Assembly: GCA_963797675.1 (NCBI GenBank)
Contig: CAWCQQ010000002.1
Location: forward strand, 2,170,001-2,234,000
Source of the DNA: DASQPR01 sp963797675
Lineage (GTDB): Bacteria > Actinomycetota > Actinomycetes > Mycobacteriales > Micromonosporaceae
Direction: 5' to 3'
DNA: 64,000 nt
In this document: positions 8,507-17,812 of the stretch, in pieces
How positions within the stretch are numbered: position 1 is the first letter of the stretch
How the letters are laid out: each line of letters begins with the position of its first letter
Notes under the pieces: model-generated
Database searches by the model: none
What the model was told of the DNA's origin: nothing
Seen by the model: the letters and a program-made list of their open reading frames with translations, nothing else
Made by a program: the position numbers and the translations under genes

Positions 8507-10908
8507 CCGACGGCGCAACCGTCGCTCCGGCCGCCGAACCGCTAGCCGATGTCGCCGGAGTCCTCGACCGCGAGCAGTTGACGCAGCTGCACGCGTGGTG
8601 GCGGGCGGCGAACTACCTGTCGGTCGGCCAGATCTATCTCCTCGACAATCCGCTGCTGCGCGAGCCGCTGCGCCCGGAACACATCAAACCGCGGCTGCTC
8701 GGCCACTGGGGTACGACGCCGGGCCTCAACCTGGTCTGGGCACACGCGACGCGGCTGATCCGCGAACGCGACCTGGACGCGGTGTTCGTCGCCGGCCCCG
8801 GCCATGGTGGTCCCGGACCCAACGCGGCCGCGTGGCTCGAGGGCACCTACAGCGAGCTGTACAGCTCGATCGGCCAGGACGAGACCGGTATGCAGCGGTT
8901 CTTCCGGCAGTTCTCGTTCCCGGGCGGCGTGCCGAGCCACTGTGCGCCGGAGACGCCCGGCTCGTTCCACGAGGGCGGTGAACTGGGATATTCGCTGGTC
9001 CACGCGTTCGGCGCGGTGCTCGACAACCCGGACGCGGTGGCGTTCTGCGTGGTCGGCGACGGCGAGGCGGAGACCGGTCCGCTCGCGGCGAGCTGGCACG
9101 TCGGAAAGCTGCTGGATCCGGCGCGCGACGGTGCGGTCATCCCGATCCTCGCGCTGAACGGTTTCAAGATCGCAAACCCGACGATGCTCGCGCGGATCCC
9201 GGAAGCCGATCTCGTCGCGCTGCTGCGCGGCTACGGCTACGACCCGATCATCGTCTCGGGCTCCGACCCGGCCGATGTGCATCAACAGCTCGCGGCCGCG
9301 TTCGACCGGGCCATAGACACGATCATGGCGGTACGCGCATCCGCGCGCGACGGCAGCATCGAGCTACCGGTCCGGTGGCCGATGGTGGTACTGCGGACGC
9401 CGAAGGGCTGGACCGGTCCGATCACGGTCGACGGCGAGAAGGTCGAGGGTACGTTCCGCGCACATCAGGTCCCGATGGCCGGCGTGCGGGAGAATCCGGC
9501 GCATCTGGCCGCGCTCGAAGCCTGGATGCGCAGCTACCTACCGGACGAACTGTTCGACTCCGACGGCCGTCCGGTGCCGGAGCTGCTGGCCTGCGCGCCC
9601 AAGGGCGAACGACGAATGAGCGCGAACCCACATGCCAACGGCGGCATCCTGCTGCGCGATCTGGAGCTGCCAGACTGGCGTGACTACGCGATCGATGTGC
9701 CGTCGCCGGGCACTGGCGCGCACGAGGCGACGAAGGTACTCGGCGGATGGCTGCGCGACATCGTCCGGACCAATCCGTCGTCGTTCCTGATCACCGCGCC
9801 GGACGAACTGGCCAGCAATCGGCTGCAGGACGTCCTGGACGTCACCGGGCGCCGGTGGGATGCGCTCGAGGGTCCCGATGACGATCGCCTGGATCGGGCC
9901 GGCCGCGTCGTTGAGCTGCTGTCCGAGCACATCTGTGAGGGCCTGCTCGAAGGCTATCTGCTCTCCGGACGGCACGGCCTGTTCACGTGCTACGAGGCGT
10001 TCATCCACATCGTCGACTCGATGATGAACCAGCACGCGAAGTGGCTGGAGTCGGCCGCCCATATCGTGTGGCGCCCGCCGATCGCGTCGTTGAACTACCT
10101 GCTGTCGTCGCACGTCTGGCGGCAGGATCACAACGGGTTCAGCCATCAGGATCCCGGGTTCCTGGACGTCGTGATGAACAAGAAGCCCGGTGTCGTCCGG
10201 GTCTACCTGCCGCCGGACGCGAACACGCTGCTGTCCACCATGGATCACTGCCTGCGCAGCCGCCAGTACATCAACGTCGTGGTGGCCGGCAAGCAACCGG
10301 CGTTGTCCTACCTGACCGGGCCGGAAGCCGACCTGCACTGTACCCGCGGCCTCGGCATCTGGGCCTGGGCCGGCACCGAGATCGAAGGCACCGATCCGGA
10401 CGTGGTACTCGCGTGCGCCGGCGACATCCCGACGCTGGAGACGCTCGCGGCCGCGTCGCTGCTGCGCACACACCTGCCGGCGCTGCGGGTACGGGTGATC
10501 AACGTGGTCGATCTAATGCGGCTGCTGCCGGACTCCAAGCATCCACACGGGTTGCCGGACACCGAGTTCGACGCGATCTTCACGACCGACCGGCCGATCA
10601 TCTTCGCGTTCCACGGCTACCCGTACCTGGTGCACCGGCTGACGTACAACCGCAGCAATCACGCGCAGATGCACGTGCACGGGTATCAGGAGAACGGGAC
10701 CACGACCACCCCGTTCGACATGGTGATGCTCAACCATCTCGACCGGTACTCGTTGGTCCTCGACGTCATCGACCGCGTCCCGGGGCTGGCCGGCCGTGCC
10801 GCCGGGCTGCGTCAGGAGATGGTTGACGCCCGGTTGTCGGCTCGTGCGTACACCCGCGAGCACGGCGAAGACATCCCCGAGGTCGCCGAGTGGGCCTGGC
10901 CTGGTTAG
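8503..10908 (+). CDS. xfp: Phosphoketolase (xylulose-5-P / fructose-6-P)
   Basis: Thiamine-diphosphate enzyme (801 aa, usual length). It splits xylulose 5-phosphate and/or fructose 6-phosphate with phosphate to give acetyl phosphate plus glyceraldehyde 3-phosphate or erythrose 4-phosphate. Seen: GPGHGGPGPNAAAWLEGTYSE near residue 100, the ThDP/Mg motif GDGEAETGPLA near 185, HANGGILLRDLELPDW near 375, and HVWRQDHNGFSHQDPG near 540. ATG 8503 overlaps the encapsulin stop (ATGA), so the gene belongs to the DyP-encapsulin transcript. No acetate kinase or phosphotransacetylase gene is nearby. Substrate preference cannot be read from the sequence. Confidence 0.95.
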   Translation: MTDGATVAPAAEPLADVAGVLDREQLTQLHAWWRAANYLSVGQIYLLDNPLLREPLRPEHIKPRLLGHWGTTPGLNLVWAHATRLIRERDLDAVFVAGPGHGGPGPNAAAWLEGTYSELYSSIGQDETGMQRFFRQFSFPGGVPSHCAPETPGSFHEGGELGYSLVHAFGAVLDNPDAVAFCVVGDGEAETGPLAASWHVGKLLDPARDGAVIPILALNGFKIANPTMLARIPEADLVALLRGYGYDPIIVSGSDPADVHQQLAAAFDRAIDTIMAVRASARDGSIELPVRWPMVVLRTPKGWTGPITVDGEKVEGTFRAHQVPMAGVRENPAHLAALEAWMRSYLPDELFDSDGRPVPELLACAPKGERRMSANPHANGGILLRDLELPDWRDYAIDVPSPGTGAHEATKVLGGWLRDIVRTNPSSFLITAPDELASNRLQDVLDVTGRRWDALEGPDDDRLDRAGRVVELLSEHICEGLLEGYLLSGRHGLFTCYEAFIHIVDSMMNQHAKWLESAAHIVWRPPIASLNYLLSSHVWRQDHNGFSHQDPGFLDVVMNKKPGVVRVYLPPDANTLLSTMDHCLRSRQYINVVVAGKQPALSYLTGPEADLHCTRGLGIWAWAGTEIEGTDPDVVLACAGDIPTLETLAAASLLRTHLPALRVRVINVVDLMRLLPDSKHPHGLPDTEFDAIFTTDRPIIFAFHGYPYLVHRLTYNRSNHAQMHVHGYQENGTTTTPFDMVMLNHLDRYSLVLDVIDRVPGLAGRAAGLRQEMVDARLSARAYTREHGEDIPEVAEWAWPG

Positions 10909-11004
10909 GACGTATGCTTGCCGGTCCGCGGAGCTGGGTACGGGAGTGCCCACCATCGTGTTCGATCCGGTTTCGCACACTGACAGGCGAGGGCACTGCA
11001 TCTC

Positions 11005-12612
11005 ATGACTGCTACCTTGACCGCCGAGCCGCGTACCCGCCCGGCGTCGTCGCCGGACGTACCGCGCCGATGGTCGCTGCGCCGATGGGCGCAGTGGACC
11101 GTCGTCCTTGCGATCGTCGTCTCGCTCGTCGCGATCGGAGCCGGCGGGTACGCGATCGTGCGATTGTCCGACGCTCGGGAAAAGGTCGTCGACCAGCTGG
11201 ATCCGGCCGCGTCGGACGTGCTGAGCCTCACCAACGCGTTGATCAACCAGGAGACCGGAGTCCGTGGCTTCGCCCTGAGCGCCCAGGATGACTTCCTCGC
11301 GCCGTATACCCAGGGTCGGCAGGATGAGTCGGCCGCCGTAGCGGCGCTTCGGGCCAGTCTCGGCGGCGCGTTTCCGCAGGCCACGGCGGACCTGAACGTG
11401 GCGTTGCAGGCAGCGCGCGCCTGGCAGGCCGGGTACGCCGAACCGACGATCGCCGCGGTCCGGGCCTCGGGGGCACCGCTGCCGACCGGCAACGTCGGTA
11501 GCACCGTCGATCAGGGCAAGGCGCTGTTCGATCAGGTTCGCAGCTCGCTGGCCACGATCAGCACGTACCTCGGCGAGCAGCGGGCGACCGCCCGGCGCGA
11601 CCTGGCGGCGGACGCCAGCCTCCTGCAGTGGACGTTCACGATCGTCGCGGCGGCGCTGCTCGGCGCCGCGATCATGCTGACGGTCGGTTTGACCCGCGGT
11701 GTGATCCGCCCGATCACCGGCCTCACCCGCCAGGTTCGTCAGGTCGCCGGCGGTGACTTCGCCCATCCGGTCGAGCCCGCCGGGCCGGACGAGATCCATC
11801 AGCTCGGCGCGGATGTCGAGTCGATGCGAGTCCGGATCCTCACCGAGCTGTCCGCACTGCAGGAGGCGAACGACACGCTCGACGCCCAGAGTTTCGATCT
11901 GCGGCGCTCGAACGCCGAGCTGGAGCAGTTCGCCTATGTCGCGTCCCACGACCTGCAGGAACCTCTGCGGAAGGTGGCGAGCTTCTGCGAACTGCTCGAG
12001 TCGCGATACACCGACGAACTCGATGAGCGGGGCCGGATGTACATCGGATTCGCGGTCGACGGCGCCACCCGGATGCAGCACCTGATCAACGACCTGCTCG
12101 CGTTCTCCCGGGTCGGCCGGACCGGCGGAGACCATGTCCTGGTCGACGGTGGCGCGGTCGTCGATCAGGCGCTCGGCAACCTGTCCACCGTGATCGAGAA
12201 CACCGGCGCCACCGTCACGGTCCCCGAGATGCCGCCCCTGTACGGCGACGCGGCGCTGCTGACCGCGGTGTTCCAGAACCTGATCAGCAACGCGATCAAG
12301 TTCCGGCGTCCCGATACCGCACCGGTCGTCGCGATCACCATCGAAGACGCCGGCGACGAGTGGCTGTTCACCTGTACGGACGACGGCATCGGCATCGAGC
12401 CCGAGTACGCCGAACGGATCTTCGTAATCTTCCAGCGACTGCACGCCAAGTCGAGCTATCCGGGGACCGGGATCGGCCTCGCCATGTGCCGCAAGATTGT
12501 CGAGTACCATGGCGGCCGGATCTGGCTGGACACCACCCGGGCGGCCACCGAGGGCACGAGGATCCGCTTCACGCTGCCCGCCGCCACCGCGGAAAGTAGG
12601 CTCACGCCATGA
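11005..12612 (+). CDS. Membrane sensor histidine kinase (CHASE3-HAMP-HisKA-HATPase)
   Basis: Sensor kinase of 535 aa. Order: membrane segment about 30-52, CHASE3-like extracytoplasmic domain (INQETGVRGFALS) to about 200, second membrane segment about 212-235, HAMP, then a phytochrome-type HisKA (YVASHDLQEPLRKV, His near 315) and an HATPase with NLISNAIKF, DDGIGI and GTGIGLAMCRKIVEYHGG. The stop overlaps the start of a single-domain regulator, its likely partner. The signal is unknown. It follows the phosphoketolase gene by 96 bp with no clear terminator between. Confidence 0.9.
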   Translation: MTATLTAEPRTRPASSPDVPRRWSLRRWAQWTVVLAIVVSLVAIGAGGYAIVRLSDAREKVVDQLDPAASDVLSLTNALINQETGVRGFALSAQDDFLAPYTQGRQDESAAVAALRASLGGAFPQATADLNVALQAARAWQAGYAEPTIAAVRASGAPLPTGNVGSTVDQGKALFDQVRSSLATISTYLGEQRATARRDLAADASLLQWTFTIVAAALLGAAIMLTVGLTRGVIRPITGLTRQVRQVAGGDFAHPVEPAGPDEIHQLGADVESMRVRILTELSALQEANDTLDAQSFDLRRSNAELEQFAYVASHDLQEPLRKVASFCELLESRYTDELDERGRMYIGFAVDGATRMQHLINDLLAFSRVGRTGGDHVLVDGGAVVDQALGNLSTVIENTGATVTVPEMPPLYGDAALLTAVFQNLISNAIKFRRPDTAPVVAITIEDAGDEWLFTCTDDGIGIEPEYAERIFVIFQRLHAKSSYPGTGIGLAMCRKIVEYHGGRIWLDTTRAATEGTRIRFTLPAATAESRLTP

Positions 12613-13073
12613 CGGACGCACTACTCCACGTCATCGACGTTCTGCTCGTCGAGGACGATCCGGGCGACGTCCTGATGACCCAGGAAGCATTCGAGCACCA
12701 CAAGCTCGTCAACCGGCTGCACGTGGTCGACGACGGCGTCAAGGCGGTGGAGTTCCTGCGCCGGCAGGGTTCCTTTGCCGACGCGCCGCGCCCCGATCTG
12801 ATCCTGCTCGACCTCAACCTGCCGCGCAAAGACGGCCGGGAGGTCCTCGCGGACATCAAGTCCGATCCCGATCTGTGCGATATTCCGGTCGTCGTCCTGA
12901 CGACCTCGGCCGCCGAGCAGGACGTGTTGCGCAGTTACAAGCTGCACGCCAACGCGTACGTCACGAAGCCGGTGAACTTCACCCGGTTCGTCGAGGTGAT
13001 CCGGCAGATCGACCACTTCTTCGTCACCATCGTCACGCTGCCGAAGGCGCAGCGCCCAGGCGGCGGAGAGTAA
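12609..13073 (+). CDS. Single-domain response regulator (Rcp1-like receiver)
   Basis: Receiver protein of 154 aa without an output domain. Seen: acidic pocket VEDDPGD, phosphoacceptor Asp in DLILLDLNLPRKDGREVL, TTSAAEQDV and the conserved Lys in NAYVTKPVNF. This type (Rcp1-like) usually pairs with kinases carrying a phytochrome-type HisKA, as here. It may act through protein contact or phosphotransfer rather than DNA binding. The 4-bp ATGA overlap with the kinase indicates coupled translation. Confidence 0.9.
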   Translation: MTDALLHVIDVLLVEDDPGDVLMTQEAFEHHKLVNRLHVVDDGVKAVEFLRRQGSFADAPRPDLILLDLNLPRKDGREVLADIKSDPDLCDIPVVVLTTSAAEQDVLRSYKLHANAYVTKPVNFTRFVEVIRQIDHFFVTIVTLPKAQRPGGGE

Positions 13074-13076
13074 AAG

Positions 13077-13102
13077 CCGGGCGTTGGCACGCCCACGCCC
13101 GG
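13077..13102 (+). terminator. Hairpin after the kinase/regulator pair
   Basis: CCGGGCGT pairs with ACGCCCGG; an alternative tighter GGGCGT/ACGCCC hairpin lies within it. It begins 4 nt after the regulator stop and is followed by GCTGTTTG. Confidence 0.55.
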
Positions 13103-13212
13103 GCCGCTGTTTGACCGTGCGGCTGTGACCACCGCCCGTTGAGACGGTTGACGCAGGATGTTCATCGGCACTACCCACAGGAGAAACATTTTTCTTCCAG
13201 GGAGATGCCCAC

Positions 13213-14754
13213 GTGGATATCAGTCTTGCCCGGCTCGCCGAGTCCACACTCGACCGATTCGGCGACTACCCGTCGCTGCACTTCGAAGGCGCGTGGCATT
13301 CGTCCGCAACGACGTACGACCGAGGTACGCGAGTGGCCGCCGGTTTGCGGCAGGCCGGCGTACGGCCGGGCGACCGCGTCATCGTGATGATGGCGAACTG
13401 CGTCGAGGTCTTCGTCACCTACACCGCGATCTGGCGGATCGGCGCGGTCGTCACGCCGGTCGTGTTCCTGGTGACCGCAGCGGAACTACGACACATCCTG
13501 AACGATTCCGGCGCGGTCGCCATCGTCACGACGCCCGAACTCCTCGGCAAGATCGCTGAGGCGCAGTCCGGATCACCGGCTCGTCCGGTCTTCGTGGTCG
13601 GCGACACCTTCGCTGCGCTGGAGGCGTGCGATCCGGAGCCGATCGCCGACCGTGGCCCGGACGACCTGGCGGCGCTCCTCTACACCGGCGGCACCACCGG
13701 TGCCAGCCGCGGGGTCGCACTCAGTCACGCGAACCTGTCGAACGCGGGCGTGGCGTCGCGGGCCGTCAGCCACATCCCGGGCCAGAACCGCGGCATCACC
13801 GCGCTGCCGCTGTCGCACTCGTTCGGCCTGCTCGTCACGGTCGGCAGCCTGCACGCATCGGAGCCGTCCCAGGCCATCCTGCAACGCTGGTTCGAGCCGA
13901 CCCAGTGGCTGCGCCTCGCCGCCGAGCACCAGGCTCAGACCACGGCCGTCGTACCGTCGATGCTCGCGATCCTGCTGCGCCAGCCGGTGGAGGATTACGA
14001 CCTGTCCGCGCTGCGGTCGGTCTACTCGGGTGGGGCGCCGCTGCCGGAGGTGGTCGCGGTCGAATTCGCGCGGCGCGTGCCGTCGGCCAGGGTCCTTGAA
14101 GGATACGGGTGTACGGAGACCGCCGGCATCATCTCTGCCATGCCACCGGCGGCACCCCGGCTCGGGACGGTCGGTCGGGCGGTTCCGGGTGTCGAGATCC
14201 GGATCGTCGGCCCGGAGGGCAGCGACGTCCCGGCCGGCGGCGCGGGCGAGATCGTGGTGCACGGCAAGAACGTCATGATCGGCTACTGGGGTTCCGAGCC
14301 GCTGGCCGGCGGCTGGTTCCCGACCGGCGACGTCGGGCACGTCGACGGGGACGGCTACCTCACGATCATCGACCGGATCAAGGACGTCATCCTCCGTGGC
14401 GGGTTCAACGTCTACCCGCGCGACGTCGAAGACGTGCTGGTCACGCATCCGTCAGTCGCGATGTCGGCGGTGATCGGCCGGCGGGACGTGCGTCTGGGTG
14501 AGGAAATCGTCGCGTACGTGCAGCTCAAACCCGGTACGCAGGCGGAGGCACACGAACTGATCGCGTACGCGCGGGAACGTCTCGGCGCCCACAAGTACCC
14601 GCGCGAGGTGCACATCATCGACGAGATTCCGTTGACCTCGGTGGGCAAACTCGACCGCAAACGCCTGCGTACGACCAGCGTCGCCGGTGCCGTGTGGCTG
14701 CGGCGTCCGGTCGCCGGTCAGAAGGGTCCGGAATCGCGGACCAGCCGACCGTAG
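13213..14754 (+). CDS. Acyl-CoA synthetase / AMP-forming ligase
   Basis: ANL-superfamily enzyme (513 aa) that activates a carboxylic acid as acyl-AMP and transfers it to CoA. Seen: phosphate-binding loop YTGGTTGASRG near residue 155, GYGCTE near 296, the A8 hinge region DRIKDVILRGGFNVYPRDVE near 393, and the catalytic-Lys region SVGKLDRKRLR near 477. GTG 13213 has AGGGAGA 8 nt upstream. The 3' end overlaps the convergent TetR gene by 37 bp. The substrate cannot be read from the sequence; fatty or aromatic acids are both possible. Confidence 0.88.
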   Translation: MDISLARLAESTLDRFGDYPSLHFEGAWHSSATTYDRGTRVAAGLRQAGVRPGDRVIVMMANCVEVFVTYTAIWRIGAVVTPVVFLVTAAELRHILNDSGAVAIVTTPELLGKIAEAQSGSPARPVFVVGDTFAALEACDPEPIADRGPDDLAALLYTGGTTGASRGVALSHANLSNAGVASRAVSHIPGQNRGITALPLSHSFGLLVTVGSLHASEPSQAILQRWFEPTQWLRLAAEHQAQTTAVVPSMLAILLRQPVEDYDLSALRSVYSGGAPLPEVVAVEFARRVPSARVLEGYGCTETAGIISAMPPAAPRLGTVGRAVPGVEIRIVGPEGSDVPAGGAGEIVVHGKNVMIGYWGSEPLAGGWFPTGDVGHVDGDGYLTIIDRIKDVILRGGFNVYPRDVEDVLVTHPSVAMSAVIGRRDVRLGEEIVAYVQLKPGTQAEAHELIAYARERLGAHKYPREVHIIDEIPLTSVGKLDRKRLRTTSVAGAVWLRRPVAGQKGPESRTSRP

Positions 14755-15266
14755 AGTTCGATCGCGGCATCGACGGTCTCGCGTTCGCCGGTGAGTAGCA
14801 GATCGAGCAGCAGGCCACGGGTGACGGCGAGGCTGAGGCGCGCGTACGCCCTCGCCTCGCCGCCCGCGCCGGCGAACATCTCCAGCAGCGGCGCCTCCCA
14901 TGCGGCGATGACCGAGTCCCGGAACGTTGAGGTCCACTGCCGTCCGCGCAGCGCTTGCGCGTACACCTCGAAGAACAGGCGTTCCGCGGGCGCGAGTGAC
15001 GGATCGCTGACCCGCAACCAGAACGCGCGCGACGCCTCGACCAGGTCGCCGCTCGCGGCACTGAGCCCGGCCAGCGCGGCCCGCTGCTCGGCCTCGATCC
15101 GCGCGACCACCTCGGCCAGCAGGCCGTCCCGCGTGCCGAAGTGGTAGATCAGCATGCGGTGACTCGTGCCGACCGCGGTGGCGATCTCGCGCAGGCTCAG
15201 ATCGCTGAACCCGTCCCGGGCCAGCGCCTCGACGCAGCGATCCAGTAGCAGATCGCGCGCGCTCAC
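14718..15266 (-). CDS. TetR-family transcriptional regulator
   Basis: Repressor-type protein of 182 aa. The N-terminal helix-turn-helix reads LSLREIATAVGTSHRMLIYHFGTRDGL, typical of TetR, followed by an all-helical ligand domain. GTG 15266 is chosen because it overlaps the stop of the SRPBCC gene upstream (GTGA). The longer frame to 15362 would lie inside that gene. It is last in the operon DUF1772 - SRPBCC - TetR. The 16-bp palindrome at 15694-15709 inside the operon is a likely autoregulatory operator. The effector is unknown. Confidence 0.88.
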   Translation of the reverse strand: MSARDLLLDRCVEALARDGFSDLSLREIATAVGTSHRMLIYHFGTRDGLLAEVVARIEAEQRAALAGLSAASGDLVEASRAFWLRVSDPSLAPAERLFFEVYAQALRGRQWTSTFRDSVIAAWEAPLLEMFAGAGGEARAYARLSLAVTRGLLLDLLLTGERETVDAAIELYGRLVRDSGPF

Positions 15267-15694
15267 CGCGCCGCTGCGGCTTCGCTGGCCGCTTTCAGGC
15301 CCGCGGCCTCCAACGCCAAATACGCACGGGTACGTTGAGCCGTCAGCGCGCCGAAGATCCACGCCAGAAACCCGGTCTGATTCATTTCGAGCGTGATCCG
15401 GGTCGTGCCGTCGGCCGTGCGGGACAGCATGTGCCGCCCGACGCTGCGGACCGCTCGTCCGCCGGTCACCCAGCTGAACTCTTCATGATCCCGCAACTCG
15501 GTCACCTCCCAGACGACCGTCGGGAAGTTCGGCTGGTCGATCCGGGCCCGGCTGCCGATCCGCAGCGGCCCGTCGTCGAGGCGCTCGAGCGACGTGATCG
15601 ATGCGGTCCAGCGCGGCCAGGTGGTGACGTCGATCAGCGCGGACCAGGCACTGTCCAGATCCGCCGACGTCTCGATGCTGATGTCCATCTTCAT
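15263..15694 (-). CDS. SRPBCC-family (START/polyketide-cyclase-like) protein
   Basis: Small hydrophobic-ligand-binding fold of 143 aa. It starts KMDISIETSADLDSAWSALI with W...W in DVTTWPRWTASI, the usual SRPBCC opening, and has FSWVTGG and TRITLEMNQTGFLAW later. Likely role: binding or modifying a small lipophilic molecule, perhaps the effector of the neighbouring TetR protein (inference). The start codon touches the palindrome at 15694-15709 and no separate ribosome-binding site is visible, so it may be expressed from a leaderless transcript or by coupling. Confidence 0.8.
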   Translation of the reverse strand: MKMDISIETSADLDSAWSALIDVTTWPRWTASITSLERLDDGPLRIGSRARIDQPNFPTVVWEVTELRDHEEFSWVTGGRAVRSVGRHMLSRTADGTTRITLEMNQTGFLAWIFGALTAQRTRAYLALEAAGLKAASEAAAAR

Positions 15695-15709
15695 GTACCA
15701 AATGGTACA
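15694..15709. promoter_or_regulatory. Perfect inverted repeat, likely TetR operator
   Basis: TGTACCA-AA-TGGTACA, 7-bp arms with a 2-bp centre. It fills the 18-bp gap between the DUF1772 stop and the SRPBCC start and touches the start codon. TetR dimers bind sites of this size, and the operon's own TetR gene is the obvious candidate. Confidence 0.6.
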
Positions 15710-15712
15710 CCG

Positions 15713-16162
15713 CTATGTCAGTTGCGTCCCGACGGCCGTCACGAACAGGGCGAACGCCAGGATCGCCACCCACGTACGGACGGTGTTCAGTCGTTCCCAC
15801 CGGTCGACCAGCGCCTTCCAGTCGGTCGGTGGCGCATCCGGCTGCCACTCGATCGCGGCCTCGTTGATGGGAACGGTGCCGAAGATCGTGACGAGGAGCC
15901 AGACGAGCAGCGCGCCGACGCCCGCCCACCGGAAGCCGTTGCCGTCCAGGATTGCCGCGGCGATCCCGACAAGGAAGGCCGGCAGCGCGATCGACGGCAC
16001 GAGTATCCGCAGCGTGTGGATCAGGCCGACCCGGAACCGGATGTGCGCCGCGTCGTCCAGGGCGGCCAGCGGTCCGCGTACGCCGTATCGGATGACGAAC
16101 TCCTCGCCGGCCAGCATCCCGGCAAGCAATAGGCCGATGCAGTCGAGGACCGTGTGAAACAT
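15713..16162 (-). CDS. DUF1772-like four-helix membrane protein
   Basis: Integral membrane protein of 149 aa with about four hydrophobic segments: TVLDCIGLLLAGMLAG, VPSIALPAFLVGIAAAIL, VGALLVWLLVTIFGTVPIN and VAILAFALFVTA. The family (DUF1772, anthrone-oxygenase-like) often sits with SRPBCC and TetR genes, as here. ATG 16162 has AGGAG 7 nt upstream, so the longer frame to 16249 is not used. It is first in the three-gene operon. No function can be assigned. Confidence 0.75.
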   Translation of the reverse strand: MFHTVLDCIGLLLAGMLAGEEFVIRYGVRGPLAALDDAAHIRFRVGLIHTLRILVPSIALPAFLVGIAAAILDGNGFRWAGVGALLVWLLVTIFGTVPINEAAIEWQPDAPPTDWKALVDRWERLNTVRTWVAILAFALFVTAVGTQLT

Positions 16163-16286
16163 GGGTGGCTCCTGCCTATGTCGCCCGAGAGCCACACCTT
16201 GCCGCCTGAAGGACCGGTACGTCCAGTGGCTCCCTGTGCGCCTCGTCACAGGCGGTTCTTAGCATCCGTCTAGTAAAGTGCGCGCG

Positions 16287-17801
16287 ATGACGGGGGCGGT
16301 TGGGCGAAGCATGGGGATTTCCGGGGCGCGAGACGCTCTGGCGCAGCGATGGCGCGACCTGTCGCTGCGATCGGCGGTGGTGATATCCACCCTGATCGCC
16401 GCCGTGACCTACGGGACTCGCCTCAACACGCAGCCGCTGTCCTGGGACGAAGCCGTCAGCGCGATGTCGGCCTCGCGTACGACGCCGGATCTCATGCGGC
16501 TGCTTCAGCACACCGACGCGCCGCTGGGCGCCTACTACTTCCTCCTGGACGGCTGGACCCACCTGCTCGAGGCCGTACACATCGTGCCGACCGAGGCATG
16601 GCTGCGGCTCCCGTCGGCGATGGCCGGGATCGGCGCGGTTGCCCTGACGGCGATGCTGGCCGGCCGCTGGTTCGACCCGCGCATCGGAGTGCTGGCCGGT
16701 TGCGTACTCGCGGTCCACCCGCTGGCCGTCTTCTACGCGCACGATGCGCGCCCGTACACGCTGGCCGTGTTCTTCCTGCTCGCGGCGACCGCGATGCTCG
16801 GCCCGACGCTGGCCCGGCCGACCGTACTCCGGCTGACCGCGTACGGGCTCCTGCTGACGCTCGGCATCTACGCGCACATGTTCGCCATCCTTGCGATCGC
16901 CGGTCACATCGTCGCGATCGTCCGCCACCGTGGCGGCGGCCGGTGGCGATTCGCCGTGGTCGGCGCGTTCGTCTTTGCCGCGATCATGCCGCTGCTGCTG
17001 ATCGCCCGGCACGAAACCGGCGAGATCGGGTGGATTCCGAAGCCGTCGATCGAAGCCGTGGCCAGCTTTACCGATCGGCTCGCCGGTGGCCCGATGGCGA
17101 TCGTCGTGCTGCTCGTCGCGATCGCGGCGGCGTACGCGGTGTGGCAGTCGCGGCACGTCGAGAAGATCCCGCCACGGTCCTCTCGGGCGCCGCTGGTCGC
17201 GTGGGCGCTCGTCCCGCCGCTCGCGCTCGTCGTCGTCGACCTCGTCCAGCCGGTGCTGATCGTGCGGTACGCGCTCGTCGCCGTACCGGCTATCGCCGTA
17301 CTGGTGGCGCTCGGCGCCCGTCGGATCGGTGGGCGACTCGGTGCCGCACTGATCGCAGCCGTGCTCCTCGCCGGCGCGGTGACCAGCGTGATTCAGCAGG
17401 CTCAGCCGTACAAGTACGAGGACTTCCGGGCAGCGACCGAGCGCATCCTCGATGCCGGGCAGCCGGAGGACGGCGTGCTGTTCGTGCCGGCGTCGATGCG
17501 GATCGGCTACGACCACTACGCGGCGGGGACCGGCGGCCCGCAGGCGATAGATCTCGCACTCGTCGCGGACGACGGTCCGACCGTCTCCCGGTCGATCAGC
17601 GGATCGGAGATCTCCGCGGATGCGATCGGCAGCGCTATCGCGGTGCACCCGCGCATCTACCTGGTCGCAGCCACCGACGACAATCTGAATCCGACCGACA
17701 GCGCCAAGTTTGCCGAGCTGGACGCCGACTACACGCGCGCGTGGACGCAGGCGTACGGCAGCATCTCGGTCACGCTCTACGTCCGAGTCGATCCGCGCTA
17801 G
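16287..17801 (+). CDS. Polytopic membrane glycosyltransferase (GT39/ArnT-like)
   Basis: Membrane protein of 504 aa with about ten transmembrane segments. The acidic motif SWDEAVSAM near residue 52 after the first membrane segment is the catalytic signature of lipid-linked-sugar transferases, and VFYAHDARPYTLAVFF lies near 150. The C-terminal ~110 residues are soluble. Such enzymes move sugars from polyprenyl-phosphate donors to envelope acceptors outside the membrane; the acceptor is unknown here. ATG 16287 is chosen over GTG 16278, both without a strong ribosome-binding site. Confidence 0.75.
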   Translation: MTGAVGRSMGISGARDALAQRWRDLSLRSAVVISTLIAAVTYGTRLNTQPLSWDEAVSAMSASRTTPDLMRLLQHTDAPLGAYYFLLDGWTHLLEAVHIVPTEAWLRLPSAMAGIGAVALTAMLAGRWFDPRIGVLAGCVLAVHPLAVFYAHDARPYTLAVFFLLAATAMLGPTLARPTVLRLTAYGLLLTLGIYAHMFAILAIAGHIVAIVRHRGGGRWRFAVVGAFVFAAIMPLLLIARHETGEIGWIPKPSIEAVASFTDRLAGGPMAIVVLLVAIAAAYAVWQSRHVEKIPPRSSRAPLVAWALVPPLALVVVDLVQPVLIVRYALVAVPAIAVLVALGARRIGGRLGAALIAAVLLAGAVTSVIQQAQPYKYEDFRAATERILDAGQPEDGVLFVPASMRIGYDHYAAGTGGPQAIDLALVADDGPTVSRSISGSEISADAIGSAIAVHPRIYLVAATDDNLNPTDSAKFAELDADYTRAWTQAYGSISVTLYVRVDPR

Positions 17802-17812
17802 CCAAAGCACCA

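Noticed and set aside
10513..12621. 702-codon frame on the minus strand
   Set aside because: Opposite the phosphoketolase end and the kinase; no recognisable domain, so it is a high-GC antisense frame.
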